From Bacteroidales bacterium (GTDB lineage: Bacteria > Bacteroidota > Bacteroidia > Bacteroidales > P3): a DNA stretch of 64,000 bases. The stretch spans positions 1-64,000 of the forward strand of contig JAILAT010000037.1 of the NCBI GenBank assembly GCA_024681475.1, given 5' to 3'. Below are positions 52,393 through 60,395 of the stretch, piece after piece; within the stretch, counting starts at the first letter, position 1, and the number at the start of each line of letters is the position of its first letter. The notes under the pieces are model-generated. The model had not been told where the DNA came from. It did not search any database and worked only from the letters and a program-made list of their open reading frames with translations. Position numbers and translations under genes: made by a program.

Positions 52393-54215
52393 ATGTTTGC
52401 TACATCTTTTTCTTTCTTTAGACGCTCGTTGTAGCGCGACTTTTCGTTGCCGCTCAGCACCTCGTCGAATTGTGCCTGCATGTCCAGCACCTGTTGCTGA
52501 TGACGGATGTAGGTGTTGATGTCCACCATCGACAGGATGTTCAGGTCGTAGTCGTAAGTCTTCAGCACGCGCTCGTAGGCTTTGCCGATGTTGGGATATT
52601 CACGGAAGGCCGTCTTGAAGCGCCGTGAGGTCGACTCGATTTTGTCGTTGGTGACGATGATGGTGATGAACTTGTCCTGGATGTTAAGAAATTCGCGCAG
52701 CTGGCTGAGATACTGCTCGCCGCCGCTGGTGGTGCTGAAAGTGGGCGTGAATACTGTGTAGGAGCTCATCTGCTTGTATCCCGAGCTGAGCCCTTTGGGT
52801 GCTGTGCGGCTGCCGTTGATGGTGTCGGCTTTGGAGGCGATGGCATTGCGCAGCGAGATGCCTTCGGCGTAGATGGTCTGCATCACCTCGAAATCGTCGA
52901 GATGCTTGTTGTAGCTTGCCGCACCGCTCAAGTTCCGGAACGAGGGGACAAAGTCGTACTTCGCGGCCATCTGTTTGTAGGCGGTCGACATGTCGGCAAT
53001 CTTGCGTGGACAGTTGTTCACAATGCTGTCGCCACGGCGTTCGATGATGTCGAGGCGGCCAAAGGCGGCAATGTATTCTTCTTGCACCAGCGTAAGCTCT
53101 TGCAGCAGGGCGAGGTATTGCTCGCCCTCTTTCTGGTTGGTGAATTCTGGAAGCAGGTTGTAGTCGCTGAGCATCTGCTGATACGAGGTGTATATCTCTT
53201 TATGCCTGCGGCTGGAGAGGTTCTGTAGCTTGTTGGTGTTGCTGGCCAGCGTGTCGCGGTAGTCGATGGCCGCCAGGTAGTATTCCTGTACAATGAGTAT
53301 CTCGCGCAACCCGTTGACATACCGGCGATACTCCGCCAAGGTCTTGAAATTCACAGGCACCTGCATGCGTTTGACGGCTTTGGCATACGACTTGTTGATG
53401 TCGGCGTGTGTCTTGCCGCAGCGCGCCTTCAGCGTGGTGCTGAATTCGTTGATACGGGTGGCATACGAGTTGTTGCCAAGGATGCTGTCAAGCATCTCTG
53501 TCTGGAACTGGTGCAACTCTTTCAGCTGTTCGAAGCGGTGCTCTTCGGTGCTGCGGCTGCTCAGGTCGTAGCGGTTGTAGATGGACAGGTAAGCGTAGTA
53601 TAGATCCTTCAGCTGTTTCAGCCGTTCCTTGTCGGTCAGCGTCTTGCCATCGCAAACGGTGGATATCTCCTGATGCAGCGCTTTGATGGTGTCTTGGTAC
53701 CAGGCCAGCAGGTCTTCTTTTTCCTGCTGGATGCGGATCGACTCCATAATGGCGTGAGCCTCGGCTGCTTTGCGCTCTTCTTCAATACGCTTTTTCTCCT
53801 CGCTTTCGTAGAACTCGGAGAGCTCTTCAAGCAGTTCGATGCGTTTCTGTGCTGTGTTGACGAAGGGACCGGCATCGATGATGCAATGCGTCGAGTCCAT
53901 CCACACCAGGTTGCGATCCCATTTGTAGTCGTCCAGCAGACTGTTGCGGAAACGGGTGATGCGGCGCCGCTGGCTGTTGCACCATTGGCTGATGAGCGGA
54001 TAGGCATTGGGCTGGACACCTTTCAGGCTATCCACGATGTGGTTCAGAATAGTGCCGTCGTCGATAAGGCGCACATCGATGTTGTGGCCGGGACAGAGGT
54101 CGCGAGCTGAGAGATAGACGACACGCGGCGTCTGCCCAGCGGTGCTGTCCGACTGGGCAAACGCTTGTGTTGCGGCGATAATCAATAATATGATAATCAG
54201 CAGTCTTCTCCTCAT
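52368..54215 (-). CDS. long exported coiled-coil protein, unknown function
   Basis: A 615-residue protein with a signal peptide (cleavage near AFAQS) and an extended helical body: an N-terminal strand-containing part with VVYLSARDLCPGHNIDVRLI, a strong coiled coil at about residues 125-180 (ELLEELSEFYESEEKKRIEE), and then several repeats of about 80-100 residues each, with a recurring pattern of IV-EYYLAAIDYRDTLAS, LVQEEYIAAFGRLDIIERR and IQDKFITIIVTNDKIE at similar spacing. This looks like an array of helical repeats that could form a rod in the periplasm. No family recognised. It is downstream of the PurF-like gene by 27 nt. Confidence 0.75.
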   Translation of the reverse strand: MRRRLLIIILLIIAATQAFAQSDSTAGQTPRVVYLSARDLCPGHNIDVRLIDDGTILNHIVDSLKGVQPNAYPLISQWCNSQRRRITRFRNSLLDDYKWDRNLVWMDSTHCIIDAGPFVNTAQKRIELLEELSEFYESEEKKRIEEERKAAEAHAIMESIRIQQEKEDLLAWYQDTIKALHQEISTVCDGKTLTDKERLKQLKDLYYAYLSIYNRYDLSSRSTEEHRFEQLKELHQFQTEMLDSILGNNSYATRINEFSTTLKARCGKTHADINKSYAKAVKRMQVPVNFKTLAEYRRYVNGLREILIVQEYYLAAIDYRDTLASNTNKLQNLSSRRHKEIYTSYQQMLSDYNLLPEFTNQKEGEQYLALLQELTLVQEEYIAAFGRLDIIERRGDSIVNNCPRKIADMSTAYKQMAAKYDFVPSFRNLSGAASYNKHLDDFEVMQTIYAEGISLRNAIASKADTINGSRTAPKGLSSGYKQMSSYTVFTPTFSTTSGGEQYLSQLREFLNIQDKFITIIVTNDKIESTSRRFKTAFREYPNIGKAYERVLKTYDYDLNILSMVDINTYIRHQQQVLDMQAQFDEVLSGNEKSRYNERLKKEKDVANIKLIMHVN

Positions 54216-54242
54216 CTCGCCTTGACTATAGTGATGTGGGTT

Positions 54243-55685
54243 TTAGAGATCCATCTTGAGTTGGTTCTCAGCCAGTGTGCCTACGTCGTAGCTCGAGCCG
54301 TCGAAGCAGTGGGTGCACACCTGCTCCTTGGGAAGCCCGATGGCGTCGCAGACATCTTCCAAGCTGTTGAATTTCAAAGTGTCTACACCGACATGCTGAC
54401 GTATCTTCTCCACCATGGTGGCATACTGTTTGCTGGTGTGGTCGCGATAGGCCTCCAGATTGCGGATCTGACCGCCTTCCAGCTCCTCGATGCAGCGCCG
54501 TGCGATGAGTTCCATATCAGTCTTCGAGGCCGAGAAGTTCAGATAGGTGCATCCGTGTATAAGCGGTGGGCAGCTGATGCGGATGTGTACTTTCTTGGCG
54601 CCAGCCTCGTAGAGCATCTTCACTTGGTCGCGAAGCTGCGTGCCGCGCACGATTGAGTCGTCGCAGAACACGGCCTCTTTGCCTTTCAGGATGCTGCTGC
54701 AGGGTATGAGTTTCATCTTGGCGACAAGACTTCTGCTCTCCTGGTTCACTGGCATGAAGCTGCGCGACCAGGTGGGTGTGTATTTCATGATGCCTCGCTT
54801 GTAGGGGATGCCTTTGCCGATGGCGTAGCCTAGTGCCATGCCGACGCCCGAGTCGGGGATGCCCGATACAAAGTCGGCATCCACATCGTCGTGTTTGCCC
54901 ATGGCGCTACCCAGTTTGTAGCGCACCTCTTCGGCGCTGATGCCTTCGTATTGGGTCACGGGGTAGCCGTAGTAGATCCACAGGAACGAGCAGATCTGCA
55001 TCTTGTTGGAGGGCTCCACCAGCTGTTCGATGCCGTTGGGGGTGATCATGACGGCTTCGCCGGCAGAGATATAGCGTATGGTCTGATAGCCAAGATTGAT
55101 GTAGGAGTGGTTTTCCGAAGCGACGGCGTAGTCGGTGCCGCGACGGCCAATCACCAGGGGCGTGCGGCCCAGAAAGTCGCGTGCGGCGATGATGCCATGC
55201 TCCGTCAGCACGAGGAACGACACGCTGCCTTTGATGCTGCGGTACACGTTGCGGATACCGTCGGCAAAGTCGCGACCCTGTGTTATCAGCAAGGCTATCA
55301 GCTCGGTAGGGTTGGTGCCACCCATACTCAGCTCCGTAAACTGCTGGCGCTGACTGAGGCATTTCTCCTCGAGCTCTGCCATGTTGTTGATTTTGCTTAC
55401 CGTGCACACTGCAAAGCGCCCCAAATGCGAATTCACCACGATGGGCTGCGGGTCGGTGTCGCTAATGACGCCGATGCCCATGTTGCCGGCCATCTCATGC
55501 AGGTCGTCGCTGAACTTGGTCCGGAAATAGGAATTCTGGATGTTGTGGATGTTGAGGTGCATCACACCGTTGTCGATGGTGCTCAGTCCAGCACGACGTG
55601 TGCCCAGATGTGAATGATAATCGGTCCCGTAAAACAAGTCCGTAGCACAGGAATTCTTGGATACAATGCCAAATAATCCGCTCAT
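54243..55685 (-). CDS. PurF paralogue with Cys-to-Ser change at the Ntn nucleophile
   Basis: A 480-residue protein of the amidophosphoribosyltransferase family. True PurF uses Cys2 (CGIFGI) to release ammonia from glutamine; here residues 2-7 are SGLFGI, so the nucleophile is Ser. The rest of the glutaminase domain is well kept (HLGTRRAGLSTID, GNMGIGVISDTD), and the phosphoribosyltransferase half has the PRPP loop FCDDSIVRGTQLRDQV (about residue 348) and GIPDSGVGMALGYA. It may use free ammonia, or have another role. Whether a normal purF exists elsewhere is outside the window. A -7 element (TAACTTTG) is on the minus strand at 55739-55746. Confidence 0.88.
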   Translation of the reverse strand: MSGLFGIVSKNSCATDLFYGTDYHSHLGTRRAGLSTIDNGVMHLNIHNIQNSYFRTKFSDDLHEMAGNMGIGVISDTDPQPIVVNSHLGRFAVCTVSKINNMAELEEKCLSQRQQFTELSMGGTNPTELIALLITQGRDFADGIRNVYRSIKGSVSFLVLTEHGIIAARDFLGRTPLVIGRRGTDYAVASENHSYINLGYQTIRYISAGEAVMITPNGIEQLVEPSNKMQICSFLWIYYGYPVTQYEGISAEEVRYKLGSAMGKHDDVDADFVSGIPDSGVGMALGYAIGKGIPYKRGIMKYTPTWSRSFMPVNQESRSLVAKMKLIPCSSILKGKEAVFCDDSIVRGTQLRDQVKMLYEAGAKKVHIRISCPPLIHGCTYLNFSASKTDMELIARRCIEELEGGQIRNLEAYRDHTSKQYATMVEKIRQHVGVDTLKFNSLEDVCDAIGLPKEQVCTHCFDGSSYDVGTLAENQLKMDL

Positions 55686-55837
55686 AAGTTTCTGTTTTTT
55701 AAAATGATAATTATTATATATTGTTTTTATTAAAATTGCAAAGTTATGGAATAATTATTGTCCACACAACATAATGATTGTTAAATTGCTAACAAACAGT
55801 TAACACCTATGGGTATGATCTGTTTGCTCAAGGATGC

Positions 55838-57154
55838 TCATTTTCCGTCAAAGACTTCTTCCTTCTGGTTCAGTTTTTCCAGCACAAAAGGGGTGATATG
55901 GTTCACCAGTGCTGCATTGTAGGGTCGGCGAACGCGAATGTAGTTGTCCGTAAATCCGTACATCATATCGTCTTTGCAGTCGCTCTCCCAGAGCACAGGA
56001 CGTGTGCGCCCGGTCTGCTCGCTGTAGAACTGCATCTTCTTGCGTTCCGAGATTTCGTGCAGCACACGGCTGTGTTCGCGCCTTTGGTGTATCTCGATGC
56101 GTCCGTCCATCTTCAGCGCTGCGGTGTTGGGCCGCTCGCTGAAGGTGAAAACATGAAGGTAGGAAATGGGGAGCGATTCGATGTATCGTATTGTTTCTTT
56201 GAATGTTGCCTCGTCTTCGCCGTTGAATCCGGCCATGATGTCGGCGGCCAGGCAGGCGTCGGGCATCACCGCCTTGATGTGCTCCAGAAGATGGGCGTAG
56301 AAAGCTGTGTCATAGCGTCTGTGCATCAGCTTCAGCACCTTGTCGCTGCCGGCCTGAAGGGGTATGTGGAAGTGTGGTAGGAATGCCCTCGAATGAGCTA
56401 CAAAATCAACGACTTCGTTGGTCAGCAGATTGGGCTCGATACTCGAGATTCGGTAGCGTTCGATGCTTTCTATCTTGTCCAGCTCTTGCAGCAGCTGCAG
56501 CAGGTTCTCGCCATGATCCTGACCAAAAGTGCCGGTGTTGATACCCGTCAGCACTACCTCTTTGGCGCCGCCGGCGGCTATCTCTTTGGCAATGTTTATG
56601 GTCTCTTCCACCGTGGCGCTGCGCGAACGGCCGCGGGCAAAGGGTATGGCACAATAGCTGCAGAAGTAGTCGCATCCGTCTTGTATCTTGAAGAAGGTTC
56701 GTGTTCTGTCTTCTTGAGAGTAGGATATTTGAAATTCGGTAGGCTGCCCAGGGCGCTCAAAGGCATGACGCTCAGGAGTGATGGCCGATGTGGCGTCAAA
56801 CCATTCGGGCCGTTCGTGCCCGACCACCTCGAGCAATCGGTGCTTCCTGTCGTTGCCGAGGATGATGTCCACACCTTCTATTTTGGCTATGGCTGCCGAT
56901 GCGTTCTGCGCAAAGCAGCCAATCACTGCCACCAGCGCCTCTGGATTGGCTGACACTGCCTGCCTGATGGCATTGCGGCATTTTTTCTCTGCCACGGCCG
57001 TCACGGTGCAGGTGTTGACAACGTATAGGTCGGCTTCGTCGTTGAAGTCCACCACTTTCCAGCCAGCCATACGAAACTGGTTTAGAAGATGCGATGTCTC
57101 GGCGAAATTGAGCTTGCAGCCCAGCGTGTGGGTGGCTATGCGTCTGGATGTCAT
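55838..57154 (-). CDS. mtaB: tRNA t6A37 methylthiotransferase MtaB
   Basis: A 438-residue radical SAM enzyme converting t6A at tRNA position 37 to ms2t6A. The N-terminal UPF0004 domain has three Cys for the auxiliary cluster (HTLGCKLNFAE, NTCTVTAVAEKKC, VAVIGCFAQ); the radical SAM motif CDYFCSYCAIPFARGRSRS is about residue 159. HIPLQAGSDKVLKLMHRRY and PDACLAADIMAGF are MtaB-type. The ATG at 57154 overlaps the nitroreductase stop by four bases; the longer open frame upstream overlaps that gene and is not real. Confidence 0.94.
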   Translation of the reverse strand: MTSRRIATHTLGCKLNFAETSHLLNQFRMAGWKVVDFNDEADLYVVNTCTVTAVAEKKCRNAIRQAVSANPEALVAVIGCFAQNASAAIAKIEGVDIILGNDRKHRLLEVVGHERPEWFDATSAITPERHAFERPGQPTEFQISYSQEDRTRTFFKIQDGCDYFCSYCAIPFARGRSRSATVEETINIAKEIAAGGAKEVVLTGINTGTFGQDHGENLLQLLQELDKIESIERYRISSIEPNLLTNEVVDFVAHSRAFLPHFHIPLQAGSDKVLKLMHRRYDTAFYAHLLEHIKAVMPDACLAADIMAGFNGEDEATFKETIRYIESLPISYLHVFTFSERPNTAALKMDGRIEIHQRREHSRVLHEISERKKMQFYSEQTGRTRPVLWESDCKDDMMYGFTDNYIRVRRPYNAALVNHITPFVLEKLNQKEEVFDGK

Positions 57155-57672
57155 CCTCTGATGATGTAGTTTTCTTTGCGAGGTGTGCGTGGCTTGGGTT
57201 CGCCTGCAGGATAGCCCAATACGCAGTTGCCGATGCCGACATGCTGCTCCGTGAGTCCCCAGCGTTTCATCAGTTCGCGGCCTTCTGGCGTCTCGAAGGT
57301 CTGGCGTGCTCTGTGTATCCAGCATCCTCCGAGGCCTGCCGCAGGTGCTGCGTTCAGCAGGTTGCCCATCACGAGGCATCCGTCTTCAAACCAGGTCATG
57401 TGCTGGGTGTCGCCGAATACTACCACCACTGTGGGGGCGCCGTAAAAAGGGTCGCCCTCCATGCCCATCACCGCGGCATTGAGACGCGACATGAGGGCGA
57501 TGGTTTCGGCGTCCTGCACCACCACCATGGTGGGCGACTGGCTGTTGCGGCCTGTGGGAGCCATGGTGCCGGCTTTCAGCACGGCATTCAGCTCCTCGTC
57601 TTTTATCTGCTCGGGGCGGAAGCTCTTGCAGCTCCTCCGGCTATTCAGTGCGTTGAGTACTGTCTCGTTCAT
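57151..57672 (-). CDS. nitroreductase-family FMN protein
   Basis: A 173-residue flavoprotein of the nitroreductase family (NADH- or NADPH-dependent reduction of quinones or nitro compounds). Landmarks are NSRRSCKSFRPEQIKDEEL (residues 9-27), the FMN-contacting MAPTGRNSQSPTMVVV, and GLGGCWIHRARQTFE; the C-terminal NCVLGYPAGEPKPRTPRKE closes the fold. Length is normal for the small type. Overlap with mtaB suggests a shared transcript, with no functional link known. Confidence 0.9.
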   Translation of the reverse strand: MNETVLNALNSRRSCKSFRPEQIKDEELNAVLKAGTMAPTGRNSQSPTMVVVQDAETIALMSRLNAAVMGMEGDPFYGAPTVVVVFGDTQHMTWFEDGCLVMGNLLNAAPAAGLGGCWIHRARQTFETPEGRELMKRWGLTEQHVGIGNCVLGYPAGEPKPRTPRKENYIIRG

Positions 57673-57696
57673 AATGCTTGGTCGTTATGGGGTTGG

Positions 57697-58713
57697 TTAT
57701 TGGTCCAGTTCGTCGATGCGTTTAAGCGACTTGATGAGTTTCACGCAGTCGTCGTCGGGGAAGATGACGAAAGGCGGCTCCGGTGAGAGGTCGAGTATCA
57801 TGCGGCCGTCGCCAGAAGCTTTCAGCCCGTTGATGGCCGACAGGTTGGCGGTCACGCGGTTGCGCTTGTCGACGGTGACAAATTGTTCTTGTCCCACACG
57901 ACCGTTGAGCTCCTCGATACTCTCTCGGCAGCTGTATTTCTTGCCGTCGTTGGTATACAGCATGGTGCCCATGCTCCCTTTGGGCATGAAATAGGAGATG
58001 GCATAAATCGACACCCACTGGTCTTGCGGCACATGTATCAGTATCTTGCGGTCGCCCAGCACTCCTTTTTTCCAGGCTTCATCCACCGTTTTGCTGCCGT
58101 TTTCATAGTAGCGGTAGCTGCCGTCTTTCTGGCCGTCCTTGTACCAGCCTTCGCGGCATAGGCGTCCGTTGTCGTCGTATTCCGCAAGGCGGCCTTGCAT
58201 CATGCCGCCGGCATAGTTGGCGGTGATCCATCCTTTTTCGCCTACACGCTTCCACCAGCGTCCTTCACGATGGTTGTCTTTCCAGGTCGTCACTTCGGCG
58301 GTGTCGCCTTTGGAGGTGAACACAATGTGGACGCCCTCTTTCACACCCATGCGGTAGCTTGCCTGTTTCACCACTTTGCCATCTTCGTTGTAGAAGGTCC
58401 ATTGACCGTCACGATTGTGCTGACTATAATAACCTTTGGCCAGCAGATGCCCTTTCTCGTCGTAGGCTTCGTGGCTGCAATATTTGCCAGGCGTGGTGAA
58501 TATGTTGCGGATTTTCAGCGTTCCGTCGGGGTAGTAATAGGTGAAGGTGCCTGTCTCCAGGCCGTCCACGAAGTCGCCCTCGAAAATCTTGCTGCCGTCC
58601 TTGTCGGTCTTGATCCAGTGACCCTGACGGCGACCCTGTTTGTCCACTCTGTTCTGTGCCTGACAGGCGAGGCCTAAGCACACCAATGCCAAAAGGATGA
58701 TTCTGTATTTCAT
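57697..58713 (-). CDS. exported MORN-repeat (YwqK-like) protein
   Basis: A 338-residue protein with a signal peptide (cleavage near CQAQ; a lipobox-like LGLAC lies just before it), followed by repeated MORN-type motifs of about 20-25 residues: GRRQGHWIKTDKDGSKIFEG, GLETGTFTYYYPDGTLKI, HNRDGQWTFYNEDGKVV, GVKEGVHIVF, GMMQGRLAEYDDNGRL, GQKDGSYRYYENGSK. The last third is a separate non-repeated domain. YwqK-like naming as an antitoxin in databases is not supported by any toxin here. Function unknown. Confidence 0.85.
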   Translation of the reverse strand: MKYRIILLALVCLGLACQAQNRVDKQGRRQGHWIKTDKDGSKIFEGDFVDGLETGTFTYYYPDGTLKIRNIFTTPGKYCSHEAYDEKGHLLAKGYYSQHNRDGQWTFYNEDGKVVKQASYRMGVKEGVHIVFTSKGDTAEVTTWKDNHREGRWWKRVGEKGWITANYAGGMMQGRLAEYDDNGRLCREGWYKDGQKDGSYRYYENGSKTVDEAWKKGVLGDRKILIHVPQDQWVSIYAISYFMPKGSMGTMLYTNDGKKYSCRESIEELNGRVGQEQFVTVDKRNRVTANLSAINGLKASGDGRMILDLSPEPPFVIFPDDDCVKLIKSLKRIDELDQ

Positions 58714-58784
58714 GATGCTTACTGTTTGTTTTTGGATGGATTTGTTATGTTTTGCGTTTTATTTCTGTTCGGTAATCAGGAGTG

Positions 58785-59288
58785 TCATTTGTCTTCCATG
58801 ACGGTCTTGGTCTTCAGCTGGTTGATGTTCTGCCCGCCGTTGCTGCCTGCCAGTTTGGTGGTGTTGGTTTGGGTCCTTGAAGCTTTCGATGAGACAGGGG
58901 ACCCCTTGTCTTTTCCGTCATCGCGCACGCGGCTTCTACCCTCGTTGTCATCGTTGGCCTCCTCTTTTTCTGCCTTGGCCTCACGCAGATACACCCGTTC
59001 TTTTACGGCGTTGAACTCCACAGTCCACTCGCGGTGTTTGGCATCGGGACGTATCGTCTTGGTCACCGCAATGGTGAAAGGGTCGTCTATTACGATGCGG
59101 ATATGGTACTCCTTGTCTTCCAGCCCGTTGACGGTATACATCCCCGCGGCACGCTCATTTTGCAGTTTGCCATTGACATACACAAAAAAGCGTGCATCGT
59201 TCATCGAAATGAAATGCAGGCTCTGGTTTTGCCCCACCGTGCTAACCGCGGCCAGCAAAAGGATGAGAACGGTCAGTAATTGTCGCAT
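58785..59288 (-). CDS. exported protein with basic-acidic low-complexity tail
   Basis: A 167-residue protein: signal peptide (cleavage near TVGQ), a compact strand domain (SLHFISMNDARFFVYVNGKL, AAGMYTVNGLEDKEYHIRI), then a polar low-complexity tail with many Lys/Glu/Asp/Ser. No family recognised; the strand domain pattern (NDARFFVYVNGKLQN) resembles the start of DUF4476-type exported proteins, but this is a guess. It lies 71 nt upstream of the MORN protein on the same strand. Confidence 0.68.
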   Translation of the reverse strand: MRQLLTVLILLLAAVSTVGQNQSLHFISMNDARFFVYVNGKLQNERAAGMYTVNGLEDKEYHIRIVIDDPFTIAVTKTIRPDAKHREWTVEFNAVKERVYLREAKAEKEEANDDNEGRSRVRDDGKDKGSPVSSKASRTQTNTTKLAGSNGGQNINQLKTKTVMEDK

Positions 59289-59411
59289 TATTATATTTTT
59301 CCATTATTAACGGCACAATCCCACTTTTATTATATAGTGTAAGAAGTTTTTTTCCGATAGGCAATGGATTGCGTGTTTGAGCGTCATAAGATTACTATTT
59401 GTCATCACTAC

Positions 59412-59452
59412 ATCTCAAAAAACAAAAAGGGACGCTCCATCGAGCGTCCCTT
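59412..59452 (-). terminator. terminator of the gene at 59472
   Basis: An 11-bp stem AAGGGACGCTC/GAGCGTCCCTT (59427-59437 and 59442-59452) with a 4-nt loop; on the minus strand it is followed by a T-rich tract (plus-strand A runs at 59417-59428). Confidence 0.85.
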
Positions 59453-59471
59453 CTATGCCATTTGTGATTAA

Positions 59472-59972
59472 TCAATAATAGTATTCAAGGAAATAAGCAA
59501 ACAGGGCGTAGGCGCCTTTTTCACCGCGTGACAAGTTTGCAAAATCAACGTCGCCATAGAGTCTGCTGAATGGTATTCCGTTGTATACAAGGGCATAACC
59601 TAAGCCGAAGCGATCTATGCCCATGAAGGCGCCAGTGACAGGATCCCAAATCTCGTCTATTAAGATGCGGCGAAAATAGGGCTTCCCGTTGTATGTCCCT
59701 TTTTTAATGGTATAGGTATCGGTGTAAGAGGAAAACCATCCTTCATACGTGATTTTGATAACCACTTCTTCAGAATTGGACCTTACAAATTTGTATTCCA
59801 CATTGCTTTTTTGGCCGTCAGACGGATGAGCCAACATGGCCAAGGTGCTCATGCCGTTACTTGATTGTAACCAGTTGACCATTTCGTTCCAAGTTTGCGC
59901 ATGGCCCAATTGACAGCACATCAGGAATAAGGCAACCATGCCAATTTTGAGAAAAGAGTAGTTTTTTTTCAT
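59472..59972 (-). CDS. exported protein of unknown function
   Basis: A 166-residue protein with a signal peptide (cleavage near GHAQT) and a strand-rich domain (VEYKFVRSNSEEVVIKITYEG, YTDTYTIKKGTYNG) followed by a short helix ending in tyrosines. I do not recognise the family. It stands alone between two intergenic regions; its 5' side has a TATCTTTG -7 element on the minus strand at 60085-60092. Confidence 0.62.
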   Translation of the reverse strand: MKKNYSFLKIGMVALFLMCCQLGHAQTWNEMVNWLQSSNGMSTLAMLAHPSDGQKSNVEYKFVRSNSEEVVIKITYEGWFSSYTDTYTIKKGTYNGKPYFRRILIDEIWDPVTGAFMGIDRFGLGYALVYNGIPFSRLYGDVDFANLSRGEKGAYALFAYFLEYYY

Positions 59973-60395
59973 GTTTTGATCGTTTTGTTACTACTAGTGG
60001 ACTCTCTTTGTTTTCCGTATTAACCTCCCGGGCATTAGGCTGAGTCCTTATTCCTAATTGTTGGTTGGTTTGTAAATCACACTGCAAAGATAACAATTTT
60101 ATAATAATACAGTTGTTTTTTCTATGCTTTTTTTTATGTTTGTTATTATATTCTGTTGATAGTTAATTTGTTAGAGTGTTGTTGGATTGTCTCCAATATC
60201 TTCCAATACGCTCCAAAGTAGCAACAATCCGTCAGCCCAGCGTAACATGCCGGGAAAAATGCGAGAGAGTCCACGCTCAGAAGGAGCAGAATATTCAGCC
60301 AACCCAATGGCATTGTGCAGTATCTCTATTCCTTTGATTGTTGAGTTTTTCGCAATGCTGGGACAATAAACCTGTGGGCTCGTCGTTATGATGTT
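59973..60395. other. 423-nt gap with no convincing gene
   Basis: The gap upstream of the TonB-dependent receptor is AT-rich to about 60170. It holds TATCTTTG on the minus strand (60085-60092) for the gene at 59472. From 60180 to 60370 the composition becomes more balanced and both strands are open: a plus-strand frame of 60 codons (60187-60369) and a minus-strand frame of 83 codons (60171-60422) that would overlap the receptor start. The minus frame contains a protein-like stretch (YSAPSERGLSRIFPG), so a decayed gene is possible, but I see no family or start signal. Confidence 0.35.

Noticed and set aside
57697-58713. Toxin-antitoxin reading of the YwqK-like MORN protein
   Set aside because: The antitoxin label comes from naming habits; no toxin gene is adjacent, and the protein is exported.
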